Shown here: positions 1 through 11,239 of the stretch, in pieces
Position numbering within the stretch: the first letter of the stretch is position 1
Layout of the letters: each line of letters opens with the position of its first letter
Assembly (NCBI GenBank): GCA_013368315.1
Contig: JAACJM010000020.1
Location: forward strand, 744,001-808,000
DNA length: 64,000 bases
From: Tetrapyrgos nigripes
Lineage: Eukaryota; Basidiomycota; Agaricomycetes; Agaricales; Campanellaceae
Reading direction: 5' to 3'
Made by a program: the position numbers and the translations under genes
Notes under the pieces: generated by a model
The model's database searches: none
What the model saw: only the letters and a program-made list of their open reading frames with translations
What the model was told of the DNA's origin: nothing

Positions 1-2
1 AT

Positions 3-377
3 CTCTCCGAGGAGTTCCTAAAGAAATTGGGAGTCACTGGTGAAGGATCTAGGTCGAAGTCACGATCATTTGACCGTCGTTCGGATTTCGGTTCCCAACG
101 TCGTTCAGGTTTTGACTCCCAACGTCGTTCAGACAAATTCAGCTCCCCGCGCCGTGACGACTCCAGTTATCGTCGTTCAGACAATTTCGATTCACGACGT
201 GGTTCAGATGATTTTGGTTCTCGACGCAGTTTTGGTGACTCGCGCCGTTCTGACTCTCGTCGCTCGGATGATTTCGGTTCCCGACGTCGGTCAGACTTTG
301 GCGATGATGGTGACCGACGTCGTTCGGATTCTCGGTCTTCGCCTCACTGGATGAAGAGAGGCGGAGTCAACCACTAA
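3..377 (+). CDS. C-terminal tail of probable mitochondrial DEAD-box RNA helicase (5' end outside window)
   Basis: The frame is already open at the left edge and ends at a TAA, so only the last 124 residues are visible. The first residues (EEFLKKLG) look like the end of a helicase C-terminal domain. The rest is a low-complexity basic tail of about a dozen imperfect RRSDFGS-type units, alternating Arg-Arg-Ser with Asp/Phe/Gly, and it ends in SSPHWMKRGG. Mss116-like RNA helicases of basidiomycetes carry similar Arg/Ser/Gly-rich tails that help bind RNA. This assignment rests on the tail alone, because the catalytic motifs lie outside the window. An unrelated RS-repeat protein is the main alternative. 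Confidence 0.5.
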   Translation, partial: LSEEFLKKLGVTGEGSRSKSRSFDRRSDFGSQRRSGFDSQRRSDKFSSPRRDDSSYRRSDNFDSRRGSDDFGSRRSFGDSRRSDSRRSDDFGSRRRSDFGDDGDRRRSDSRSSPHWMKRGGVNH

Positions 378-671
378 GGTTCACAGGCTATCCGATAGTG
401 ACAGTTCCTGGAGACTTCGCAGAGCCAAGAAGTAGGGAACCGAGCCATCCAGCAAGTTGACGACCGAGACGGAGTCAGGCAGGAGCAGGCGACGAAGGGG
501 AGAGCCTCATTTATAGTGATATCGATGTGTGAGGGCACCTGGAGTGATTTGAGGATTGGTTTACATTATTCACGACTAAAATAATACTCATATATATAGA
601 CACCAAGTGTATCTTGATATATTCTTACATCTGCAACGCATTTGTCAGGAAAGTCCTCTTTTGCTTCTCCC

Positions 672-1767
672 ATGGCCATGGAAAGCCCGATAGATATCGC
701 AAGTGTCCAACTTGATGCTGAAGAACTGGCTTTTCTCAAGTCGCAAACTGGTATACAAGACGAGCATGTCTTGTTGCAGCGTATTTCTGCCATAGGCTCC
801 AAAGCATTCAACGAGGTTAGATTCCAGGGTTTGTGGGTAAAGTATCACTCTTATCTGCTTCGAGCTAGGTGTATAGATATGGATGCATTGGGAATTTTGC
901 CTTTGCAAAGTATGAGCCTTTCTGTAAATGCTTTTTTCTGACGCCTTCAAACTCACGGTATGTCCAGGTTCAGGATTTCCCGGAATCCTGCTTATGTGCA
1001 TGCACTGGAACTTGGTAACACTCGTCCAGGGGCGATTATGCTGGATATTGGATGCTGCTGTGAGTGGGTCTACCATTGGCGGTTAGCCTTCTATACCTAT
1101 ATACACCTGACTTGACCAGTTGGACATGACCTACGCAAAGCTGCCGCAGATGGATTTCCAGTGCAGAACATGGTAGCCTCCGATCTGCGACCGGGTAGGT
1201 GTCACTGGGCACATATACGGACATGTTGACTTACCCTTATACGACACAGATTTCTGGGCACTTGGTCATGAACTGTTCAGATCTACACCAGAGACCTTCC
1301 CCGTTGCCTTTATTCTGGGTGACGCTTTCGACTCTTCTTTTATAGCAGACCGCAAACCCTTTCTTCAGTGTAGCGATATCATCAATGAGCGTCCTGCCGA
1401 TTTACGCTCTCTCACATCATCTCTCACACCCCTCCAAGGTCATTGTTCAATCATCCACGCCTCTGCATTGTTTCATCTATTTGACGAGGATCGGCAACAA
1501 GTACTAGGAGAAAGGCTCGGGTCGTTATTGTCTCCTCTTCCTGGATCAGTTATTTTTGGAGTTCATCGAGCATTGGTTGATGGTGCTGGTGTAGTGACTA
1601 ATATGAGAAACGAGAAGGTGTACTTTCATTCTGTTGAGAGCTGGAAAAAGCTTTGGGACGGAGGGGTGTTCCCATCCGGAGCAGTCAAAGTACAGGGTGA
1701 CTTGGTGCCTCGGATGCGTGATGGACAGCAGCAGTGGATGATAAGATGGTCTGTGACCAGAGTCTAA
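672..1767 (+). CDS. SAM-dependent methyltransferase, fungal secondary-metabolism type
   Basis: Exons 672-815, 869-909, 968-1059, 1120-1194 and 1250-1767 join in phase to 289 residues. The order FRISRNPAY, LDIGCC (SAM-binding motif I), FGHDLRKAAADG and SDLRP is typical of the fungal methyltransferases found in meroterpenoid clusters (AusD/Trt5-like) and in many stand-alone basidiomycete paralogues. The C-terminal half (HASALFHLF, GSVIFGVHRA) fits the end of a class I Rossmann fold. A second ATG follows six bases after the chosen one. The neighbours are not biosynthetic genes, so it is probably an isolated paralogue; its substrate cannot be inferred. It converges on the next gene with a 228-base gap. 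Confidence 0.8.
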
Positions 1768-1995
1768 GGTTGATTTTCCAACATATATGACATACATATA
1801 GATCGTGAATGAAGAGAGAAATGGGGCTAGGCAAAGGTATACAAAACGCGCGGGGGGTCGTGTAGATCGTAAACGAGAGTGTAAGAATATAGTAGAATTG
1901 TAGAAGCCGTGGTTGGGAAGAGCCATATGCAACTCCAAAGACAGGGTAATGAGTCGACGATGAGTAGAGGGAAGAAAATCTTGCAATGCGTTACG

Positions 1996-3062
1996 CTAGA
2001 AGAGTCGCAGTCTCTTTTTAGCTTGAGCTAAAGCACTAGTGGCTTTGGACTTGATATTCAAGACGCGCAGATTGATAGACAAAGGCAGACGAGTGGCTGG
2101 AAGGGAATGTGTACGTGTAGCTGGGCGCGGAGCGAGTGTGACTGTGGTACCGGTAATAGCTAACGCTGGATCGAGATATATCTCTGTGCTATCCGAAAAC
2201 AATGCTTCCTCGATAGCAGCGGAAAGGGCACCAGAGCTCTGACGAAGGTCCGACGATACTGTCTGTACTGACGTGCTCTTTTCAGCTGTTGACTTGGGCG
2301 ATTTTGAGAAATTATGCTCCATGTCGTTGGTAGGAGGAAAAGCGAAGGGGTGACCCTTGGGTGTGCAAAAGTCCTCCTCATATACGAATAGTTTTCTCTT
2401 GCGTGTAGAACGCGAACCGTGTATAAGCGTGTCTTGAGATTGTCTCGACGCAATGGGAGCGTAGACAATGGAGGAGGCAGGCCCTTTGGAACTGGAGAAG
2501 TGAGGTCAGATACGTTTATGAAGAAGTGAATCAAGGTACCACTTGATGATTTCCTCCTTGACGGCGACAATCAGCTGTCGAAAGATCTTGTCAAAATGCG
2601 GATTGAAGTCTGCAGGCCTATAGAGCGTGTATGATGAAACCCAGACCGTGAATACTTGTAATGGCAAGGTCTTGTCGTTAGAGATGAGGCGGACGAGTTT
2701 CTCTATGACCTCATTGGAGGCCAATAGAAGAGGTGTGAGCTGCAAATAGAATGTTAACCTTTGAATACACAAAAAAGCGACTGCCGTTGGATAAAGCTGC
2801 ATACGACACCAAAGGCGGACCTCTCTCCATCCGTCATGCCGCTTATGTCGACTCTTTCGCAAATTGATTTCCTGATTTTCTTCATGAGGAATTGTCTGCC
2901 TTGAGTTGCCATCCACAGCGGGCGATACTTCCAGAATTCGATGCGGTCAGAGAGTACTTGCAGGTCATTTCCCATGGCGTTTAGCGTGTCAGAAACAGTT
3001 AGAAGAAGGCGTTGTCGAAGAATAGGGTAGTGGTGTAGAGTAGAGAATGTACGCAGCGACAT
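1996..3062 (-). CDS. Conserved-looking protein of unknown function, 317 aa
   Basis: Three exons (3062-2805, 2739-2540, 2491-1996) join in frame through introns of 65 and 48 bases. The N-terminal ~160 residues are rich in hydrophobic and helical stretches (LRQRLLLTVSDTL, IEFWKYRPLW, VIEKLVRLI). The C-terminal half is polar and basic and contains RKRKLFVYEEDF and ends in AKKRLRLF, so nuclear location is possible. I recognise no catalytic motif or family. The even exon phases and good splice sites make it a real gene rather than a chance frame. The start at 3062 is the first ATG of the long frame. An additional upstream exon around 3120-3190 was considered but could not be joined in phase. Confidence 0.6.
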
Positions 3063-3186
3063 GGTGGTTGGTGGAAGAGGCGAATCGTATCTGGTGTTAA
3101 CGCACAAAGAATACAAGATCTAGCAGCGACGTCATACATGCGTTTGAACTTTGAATTTAGGAGCCAATCTCTGCGCTGGCTCAAAC

Positions 3187-4240
3187 ATGTCTCGCTTCCC
3201 GATGAGTGAGCAGGCTTGGATACGATTCAAGTTGATGTGCAAGGATATGTCGTTTGTAGCTGTCTTCCTATCATAGCGATGGCTCTGGAAGATATCAAGA
3301 TGGTCGTCCATAGGCTCATGAACCGTAAGCCGAAGACGAAGAATTGTACAGCCACAGTAGGACGCGCCACCGATTCTTACTTACAACTTATATTACAAGC
3401 TTGCACACATTTTCCAAATTTGGCCAAGCACTCTTCAGCAATGCTATCAATGTGCATGCAAGGTGGCATACAGGTTCCAGCATGGCCGCATCGATGAACT
3501 CGACCCCACTCGCTATGCCCTTCCTGACCTTATTAGGTCACTACTACACCTCACCGTGGCTAAGCTGCCCAATCTGACTTCCTTGACAATCGACATCCTG
3601 TCCGAAGCAGAATATGTGGAACCATTTTCTTGGAAGTCTTCCCTTACTCGAATACGTCACCATTCCGTATTTTCCATTCTATCAAGTGTTGGACGCTCAA
3701 CATCTGTACGAAGCTTGATCTTCAACCATGACTACATATCACGCATTGAAGGTTCTTGACTAACGAGGTCTTTTCTCTTCTTTAAAGGACCTGAAAATCC
3801 ATGCTCCTCTATCGCCCGCAAGTCTCGTTGACACAACCAACCCCGATTGCAAATTATCTCTTGACCTCATTTCGCCTGTACCTTCCTCAGTGATGTTTCG
3901 GTCACCTTTTGTGCCAGTGACGAAAAGCCTCATGCCATTGATTTCTGTGCTTTAGAAGGCCTCTTTACATGTACCGACATCACATCGTTCACTATCTTGG
4001 GCAGCCCCTTATCACGTCGGACTCCGACATCACCCGGATGGCGTTGACATGGCCTCGACTGAAAAGTCTTGACTTGGGATGGTCCAAGTCGTTCCCCGAC
4101 GAAGAAGACAAATCTCCTCACAACAATTCGAAGGAGACCAGTCCTTGGTCGACTTTTCTCCTTACACGGCTGTGTCCCCATCTCGAGCACCTCATAACTC
4201 TGTATCCACGCGAACATACCTCACATTTTCTCCTTTGACC
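3187..4240 (+). pseudogene. Broken F-box/LRR-like protein gene
   Basis: Pieces that resemble the large agaricomycete F-box/leucine-rich-repeat families appear in order but in different frames. They are an N-terminal piece from 3187, a middle piece near 3463-3600 (DELDPTRYALPDL, LPNLTSLTIDIL), and a C-terminal piece near 3969-4235 with MALTWPRLKSLDLGW and LLTRLCPHLEHLITL. At about 4000-4010 the frame that reads TDITSFTILG must switch to the frame that reads SDSDITRMALTW, with no plausible intron between them. Several stop codons also interrupt the middle. I read it as a decaying family member, since such genes are expanded and often degenerate in mushrooms. A heavily intronic functional gene is not excluded. 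Confidence 0.45.
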
Positions 4241-4680
4241 CCACATCTCTCCTCTTTTTTCCCATTTTTTCTTTCGGTCCTTTGAAACGTTGTCGATTCC
4301 CTGTCCTATCTTCAATGAACGTCCCTTCACTTGTATCTTTACTCAGGCTCTCAATGACACCCGATGGATGGCATGTATGTACTTATCATCGTCCGTTTAC
4401 AAGACCACTTTCCTTCTCATGATAACATTGTGATGTGCTTAACAGTCGCAGTCCTTCATAACAAGCAATGCACACAGCAGGCCAATATCTCACAGGTCCC
4501 ACTCAAAGGTTCTTGACGCTACTATCATTATCGTCAAACCGTTGGGGACTGAACCGTTGGTGATTAAGAGCTACTAAGCCCACTGCTCTTCGGTAGATAC
4601 TAGATAGGTTTCTTTCCAAGTTATGAGCTACAAGTAGTGTAAACAGTACAGTAAATACGTCTAACATGCCCTTGTCCAAT
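4241..4680. other. Gap between the F-box relic and JJJ1
   Basis: No gene is supported here. The left part is pyrimidine-rich sequence after the F-box relic (T-rich near 4255-4275). The right part is the probable 3' untranslated region of JJJ1, whose true stop is at 4681. A reading frame that seems to continue to 4503 results from ignoring the last JJJ1 intron. Confidence 0.6.
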
Positions 4681-6768
4681 TTACCGCTTCCCCTTGCCTT
4701 TCTTACCCCGACCTGAAGCGCCATTTGTAGTCTCATCCGTAAGAGCATGGTCTTCTTCCTTGATATGCGTAAAAAGTTTGGTCTTGCTCGGAAATTCGGC
4801 TTTGCAGACATTGCAACGGAACTGGGTGAGTGAGTCTCCGTCAGAGAACGCAGATCACCAGTAAAATGAAAACTGACCGTCTCCGAGGCCTTCGTCTCCA
4901 TCTTCTTCGCTTGTTTTGCTCGACGGATCTCCTTCTTTGACAACTGTTCTGGCCCTTCGCTTACGACGTCCCCTGCTCCACCGCTGCGATCCCTACTCTC
5001 AAGTTCATTGTCATAGCGCCCGCCAGTTGTTTGATCTTGGTCGTCACCTACGGTCCCGCTGACTCGGTCCAACTCGCCGACGTCGCGCATCATCTTTTCT
5101 GTCTTCGTTGGTCGACCAATCGGCTCCAATGACTTCGACGCTTTCTTTTTGCGAGACTTTTTAGATTGCACGTGCCCGTTGTCTATCGTGTCAGTAGCGA
5201 GCGGAGTTCTCGGGAAGGTGTCGTCTGGTAGCGCATCCCCGTCAGGAGCGATGTCCGCCGAAGTCTGAAGGCCAGGGTCATCATCTGGCTCCGACTGTGT
5301 TTCTCCATCTCCTAGTCCCAATTCGAAATTCTCATCCTGCATCTCTCTGCGTAAACGTTCTACTTCCTTCATGTGTTTTTTACTCCTTTCATGGCTGTCC
5401 CAAGCTGCTTCGCTTCTGAATGACTTCCCGCAAGCTACACATTCCCACTCTTCAGGGTCCTCGCCCTCTGCAGCCGCCCATTCAAGATCATCATCTCCGC
5501 GAGTGTCCAGTTTCTGCCAATCTTGCTCGACATATTTTGCCGCGAGATCTTGTACATGTCCAGTCTTGCGCTGACTTGGCGTTGAGGTACCAGACACTTG
5601 ATTCTGACTTTCAGCTTGTCGCGCTAAATGGGTTTTATAACGGGGGTCACGCTTCCGGATGAATTTAGCGAGTGACTGAAGAAGGCAGGATCAACACGAG
5701 CTGGATGGACCACGAAGAATGATGTATAACATACTCGGACTGTATCGTTGTAGTCTCTACGCGCGTCTTCCCTGACTTTTTTGTTATCCTTTTCCATTAA
5801 CCTGAAAGCTGTGAGCATTGAAATGAGGGTGTTTTGGAGAACAAGTTGTACCTGCGTACTCGCCGGTCAGGCCCTTCAGCAGGATTCCACTGATCCATCC
5901 AAGCAAAATCTTTACTAGTCGCAAAGTTCATCCATGTGTTGTAAAAAGTTCTGGCTGCCGTAGCCTCCTCCCCTTTGTGAGCTGGAGCCCATGACCAGGT
6001 CGAATATCCGAAAGAAGGGTAGCTACCATCGGACACAAGTTCTTCCTCCGCTTGCAAACGCGCAAATAGATTGCGATAGATTGCATAGAAACCCTGCAGT
6101 CAAATTGAGCTGGAAAACCCTTTCTGTAAACTGCGGACGTACATCGCCCTCATCACTGAATCCTGTCCATACTGTCTGGTCGAAAAAACGTGCAAGATGA
6201 CGAGCAGTGAGGCCACGACCGCGGGTACGTGGAGGCGGAGCACCTTTTCGGATATCTTCATAAACGGACTTCTCGTCGGGCTCAGGGACTAGAGAAGCCC
6301 TGTGCGAGTCATACCATGCCCTCTCCTACAGTACTTTGCAGTATGAGAATGTGAATATACAGGAAAAGTGAAGGCTATACTTGATCATCACTGAGGACCT
6401 AGAGGAAGGGTTAATCAAATATCTTTTTCAACTCCAGTCCATGTTCACCTCGTATGCTTGTTGTAATGCAGCAAATCGCTTCGTCGCGCCCTCCGGATCG
6501 TCGACATTCTAAACATTTTGTAATCAGCGAGAATGTCCTGAGTATCTTGAGGGCTGAGAAGGACCTTATCTGGATGGTGTATTAGAGCAAGCCTGCGGAA
6601 AGAACGCTGGTGGTTGCACTGGTGAATGACTGATACATACTTGCTGCTAGCCTTGTAACGCACCTTTATCTCGTCCGAGCTGGCATTTTCTTCAACCTCT
6701 AGCAGCGTGTAGTAATCTGGGGCTGCTGAGGTATCTTGATTAGCTGCAGTTGAGGCCCCAGCACCCAT
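4681..6768 (-). CDS. JJJ1: J-domain protein JJJ1 (DNAJC21 homologue), ribosome biogenesis co-chaperone
   Basis: Nine exons (6768-6664, 6606-6565, 6508-6449, 6398-6381, 6325-6143, 6093-5852, 5801-5735, 5675-4878, 4821-4681) encode 551 residues. The N-terminus is a J domain with the HHPDK loop that activates Hsp70. An acidic, charged middle follows, then a C2H2 finger (CVACGKSF..H..H) and a second finger at the C-terminus (CNVCKAEF..H..H). JJJ1/DNAJC21 proteins work with Hsp70 to release the export factor Arx1 from cytoplasmic 60S subunits. The fourth exon is only 18 bases (VLSDDQ). The last intron removes the frame that otherwise hides the second finger. It is divergent from TIM13, with 71 bases between the starts. 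Confidence 0.9.
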
Positions 6769-6839
6769 ATGTTACGTTACTGGTGAGTGAAGGAAGCGAA
6801 CTCGAAAATCTCACGCGAGAAACTTCAACTGCTACCAAT

Positions 6840-7360
6840 ATGTCCGACTTCTTTAAGAATGCAATTTCCTCCCCTACTGGTGGGTTCTCTATCGTATCAT
6901 CCGTCGAGCTACACGAATGCTGATGGCTTCAAGATGCAAATGCTAGGAAAGAAGCAATTATGACTCAAGTTCGCACCGAACTTGCCCAAGCCAATGCACA
7001 ACAGCTAGTCAACGTATGAGGCGTTTTCTGGCTACATTTCCCTATCTAATCTGCTCCAGAACATGAACGAACGCTGTTACAAAGCTTGTATCACAAAACC
7101 GGGCACTTCACTGTCTGGTTCTGAGGAGGTATGTTCTGCTATACCGAACGCGTCACAACTACTCTTCTGACCAAGTTTTTATTTCAGACGTGTTTAGCTC
7201 GATGTCTGGACAGATTCATGGATGCATGTGAGTACTCAAGGGCCTTCTCTGTAAACTCACCTGTAACTCACCTTTTGTAGTCAACATCGTTAGCAGAACC
7301 TATACTGCCAGGATCACCAAAGAGAGGCTGGAAGAGTCTAGTTCATCGACATTTTTTTAA
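6840..7360 (+). CDS. TIM13: Mitochondrial intermembrane-space chaperone Tim13
   Basis: Five small exons (6840-6879, 6934-7013, 7060-7128, 7188-7227, 7281-7360) join to 102 residues, the usual size of small Tim proteins. The twin CX3C signature is complete (CYKAC...CLARC). The flanks RTELAQANAQQLVNNMNE and RFMDAFNIVSRTY match Tim13 better than Tim8, Tim9 or Tim10. Tim8-Tim13 hexamers escort hydrophobic precursors across the intermembrane space to the TIM22 and SAM pathways. Such proteins have no cleaved presequence and are trapped by Mia40 oxidation. All four introns are 46-60 bases. It shares a short bidirectional promoter with JJJ1. Confidence 0.93.
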
Positions 7361-7766
7361 TGCTCCACTATAATTCGACGTACTATCTAGACTAACTACA
7401 TCAAATGAAAAAAGTATCGGTAGAATACATGGAATCGTAATTAATTTGCAACTGGTGGATACAACTAGGGGGTGAAGTACAGATAGCGAAAGCGGGAGTG
7501 CATGAACGTGAACGAAAGTCTAATGCTCATACTTTTCAAAGGAAGGGTCCATGGGATGCGGTTCACCCAGATAGTAGTCCGTATTGTGGCGAAAGAGTTG
7601 AAAGTAGAAAGAAAGGACGACCGTCAGGAAAACGGAGCGATCAGGTAGTAAAAAGTCCAGTAAACGAATGAATGAGTGAGGTACGGGTCCGATGAGGAGG
7701 CCTTAAAGTCCAATAGAAACAGTCAAAATAAAAACAATAAATCCGAAAACCGCGGGCGATAGACAT
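7361..7766. other. Convergent 3' regions of TIM13 and the homeodomain gene
   Basis: No coding frame of note. It presumably holds the two 3' untranslated regions. An A-rich tract near 7725-7745 could serve 3' end formation of the minus-strand gene. Confidence 0.6.
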
Positions 7767-9398
7767 CTAGCTGAAGGCGTTGAAATGTATATTTTCGTCG
7801 CACTCGTACTTCATGCTTGGCCCGCACAGAGACGAACCAGCAGAAAACTGCGGTAGTGTTTCATTCGACAGGCTTTGGTAGGAGAAATTTGCGGACATAT
7901 TCCCCAAGTAACCGGAGTGAGGATTCCAAGAGTGGCGTCGCGATCCTCCTTGTAAGCTTTGAGCGATACTGACATCCTCCGAGAAAAACCGGGGCATCTG
8001 AGAAGTCGATACTGCAGAGTAAGGACCTTGCAGTATCGACATATCGTTCCCATACGCAGGATGCAGTCGTGTCCTTATATCATCGTATGGAGTAGGTAGC
8101 AGACTGCTGGCAGGAGATGAATCCTGCGAAGGGAGGTCGTAAGGAAGTGGAATGCTCAAGCTTGGCATACTGCGAGATATGCCGCTGTAAGCAGGCCGCA
8201 TCGGTGTTAAAGACAGAGTAGAGAGAGTAGGGTCTGCGGGCATGTCGCTGGCGCTATCAGTTGATGAGCAAGGGAATGAAGGCGTCAGTCCCGCCATCGG
8301 CGGTACAGGAATATCCATGGTGGGCACCGTGTTAGTGTGGTAGGAAGGCGACTGCAGCCTGACATTTCCAGGGGCGATGATGTTATTGAGGCCATGTACT
8401 AGCCGGGAAAGCTGCGCCATGGGTCCGAGAAGCTCATGTCGAAGGACCACTGTGGCTTGCGCTCCTTCTGTCCAGTCACTACACTGCTTCCACGAGAGAG
8501 ACATTTTGCCATCCATGCGAGGAGCAGACTGCTCCAAGTGGAAGTGGGGAGGTTCCGATAACGAAAAGGTGGCGACGCCTGTCCCAGCTGCAGCACTTCG
8601 AAAGCTCACCTCTCGGATAGACTCGAAAGGAATGTCCATCTTGAATCCGTTACCGCCTGAGAGGATGAACCACGTCAAGCAGCGTTTCGACTCGCAGACA
8701 TAGGCGATGAGGTCGTGTTTGCTGAGTGACGTTGCAATCCGTCTCCACGTGCCTATGGACAGGTCAGTGCAGGGGATGAGTGTGATGGCTGAAGAAAAGA
8801 TGATAAGCAAGCCAGAAAAGACGTGAAAAGGGTTCATGCTCACGTTCATCCTCGTGCAAAAGATTATAGACATCAACATCTGTGGCATTGGCAAAGCTAG
8901 GGGTGTCGGGAGGCGTATCTGTACCCTGACGATTGGTCAGCTTCCCATCGAGCATCTTTGCCTTTGCACGTCTACGACAGAAGGATGACTATGAGATCGC
9001 ATGACGGAAAAAGGAATCTCATACCGGTTCTGGAACCATATTTGTGTTTGACGCTCTTGCATACCCAGTAGCTCGCTGATTTCTCGTCGTCGAGCTGCTG
9101 TAGGGCTTCGGTCAGAGACGAAGTACCGTTCGAGGTGAACAAGCTGCTCTGGAGTAACACGGCAGCGCTTCTTCTTTTCTCTCGATCTGGCTCCACTTGA
9201 GGTGGAATCACAGGTTCCTGCGATATCGCCGTCGTTGTCGCCTTCAAAGGCTTCTGGACTGCTTGAAGATGGAGACATGTTGGCAGGTGAACCGGTGGTA
9301 GCTGAGATTGGAGTCAGCGCCTCCTCATCAGGAGACTTGCGAGAAACGTTGGGATCCAGGTGGAGGGATGAACGTTTCGTGGAACGAGTGACGGGCAT
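7767..9398 (-). CDS. Homeodomain transcription factor (fungal Pah1/Hom-type)
   Basis: Exons 9398-9025, 8971-8844 and 8752-7767 give 495 residues. The homeodomain lies near residues 74-130. Its recognition helix reads QIWFQNRRAKAK and is completed across the first intron, which splits the codon for the first Arg after Asn. The N-terminus is Ser/Pro/Thr-rich. After the homeodomain comes a conserved block (TWRRIATSLSKHDL, CESKRCLTWFI, GFKMDIPFESIREVSF) seen next to homeodomains of Podospora Pah1 and basidiomycete Hom proteins. The rest is a Ser/Pro-rich, probably activating tail. Schizophyllum Hom1/Hom2 are TALE-less regulators of mushroom development, but the exact orthologue cannot be fixed here. 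It has a long gene-free upstream region. Confidence 0.85.
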
Positions 9399-11239
9399 AG
9401 TTGGACGCGCCTATATGCAAGAATCAATTTCACTTTAAGGAAGTCTATTGTATTGATATGGGCAGGGAAATATTTACCTGTGTTATTGTGCTGAGCTTGA
9501 GAAGAACAGTAGGACGGCTCAGCCGAAGTGCGTGGGGGGTGATTTAAAAGCAAGGGAAGACGTCGGGGTAAACGTAGGAAATAGAAAGAGCTGAAGGACA
9601 ACTAAAACGTTTAGATCCTTTTGTTGTTGTTGAGTTGCATGACGCGGTAAAACTGAATCCTGAGTCTCCAGTGGAAACCCTTGTGGAAACCTTCACAGGA
9701 CCAACACGATCAGATCTAGGAACAAGAAAGGAGATACCCACCTTAGACCCTTGAGAAGCTTCTGGTGATGGTGACAAGGCAACCACCGGAATCCCAGAAT
9801 GTCTGATTGTCAGTAAAGCCAGGCAGACAGAAAGACGGCTCCGCGTCGAATTTCCGACCTTTTGACGAAAGAATTGAGATCGCATTTGGGATTTTGACCG
9901 GCAAGTACGTTTCCTTGGCTTACGGAAGGTCATAAGCCACGCAGTAAGTATGGACAAAAGGATTGTGTAATTGCGTCATATGCCCATTTCAGGTTCCTAC
10001 AACGGGACCGGTGTTATACAGCTCAGCTCAAAGGGCCGGCGGAACTGTGAACAGTTGGATCACCGTCGACAGATATCGATCAGGACTTGTAAGGATCTTA
10101 TCGAAGATGCCGCTCGCTTGGAAGTTGACCGCTGCGTCCGTGTTAATCAGAAGGAGACGAGCAGAAACTTATCCCTGGTTTTTGGCTTGGACTTGGTCGA
10201 CGTTTCGAATCTGCAAAAGCCAATGTTAACAGGGTACTTAGTAGTGTAAATGTGTTCGGAAGTTACCTCCATACTCACAAGGCCATGCTTTCGCTTTGCG
10301 AGAGGAACGGTGTTTTATTTAGCCTTCCGTAAGCAGAACTTCAGAAGAAAAGATCTTGCCGTATTTGTCTCCTTTGTACGTTGCCAATGTGCGGCGCCGA
10401 TCCAGCACTACAGGTTCCTTGTGAGACATTCTCCATTGTGAGAAGTAGACCTGAGAAAGTCTAGGCGGTCAGAACAAGAACCAGGCAAGAGATGACTATA
10501 CTCGAAACTACTCGGTTAGAGTGGACACATCAGCGATTAGGCTTTTTGGGTGTTCCTTTTCTCGATCCGATATTCGGATAGCAACACACAGGCTGTCAAA
10601 GAAACAGAGAAGCCATGGCAATCGCAGGGCTACTATAGTTGAAAAATCACGTGGACGGAAACTGGTTACGTGGAACGCCTTGCGTTCTTTCGCAGGTGAG
10701 GTGTGTAACACTTAGCATTGTCAAGCAAGATGCATTGTACAGCTGTCAGGGGGTGAAGGAAAAAATACCATACAAAGAAGTGTGTGCGGTTTGTCGCGTC
10801 GATATTCCACGTCTGTACCACGTTGACGGTGAAAGCTGGTGAAAGGCGCGGACATGAGGACCATCATAGAACATTCTACATCGACCACGATAACGAGGGT
10901 CGGACAGATCATGAGGGTTTTGTCGGAAAACCGAGAAAGAATTGTTCGGACCGAAATTCAACGAATTGCCGCTGAAGAGCTCTCAGATTTCCGATTTGGA
11001 AGGCAGACAAAAAAGAGAAAGGAAAGTGACATGATCAAATTGTGTTACCGTATATATACTTGCCTCGGAAATATGTACATGAGACCCGTCCAAGGAAAGC
11101 GGACATACTTACACACACAACTTGAAGAAAAGATGAACCGCACGAGAAGAACGCCAGAAGGAATACCCTACCCAACGAGAAGCCTGGGCGGATACCTAAA
11201 GGGACCACATAGCGAAGGAGATACAACCAGATGAAGAGC
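9399..11239. other. 1.8-kb gene-free region upstream of the homeodomain gene
   Basis: Both strands hold only short frames without codon bias or family resemblance. The segment lies between the start of the homeodomain gene and the 3' end of U1-70K, so it probably contains the promoter and 5' leader of the regulator. No tRNA, repeat or obvious terminator was seen. It could host a non-coding transcript, which cannot be judged from sequence alone. Confidence 0.6.

Noticed and set aside
3062..3184. Extra upstream exon for the unknown 317-residue gene
   Set aside because: No GT-AG pair joins it in the right phase, and the ATG at 3062 is adequate.
9544..9957. 137-codon minus-strand frame
   Set aside because: No family resemblance and no supporting splice structure upstream of the homeodomain gene.
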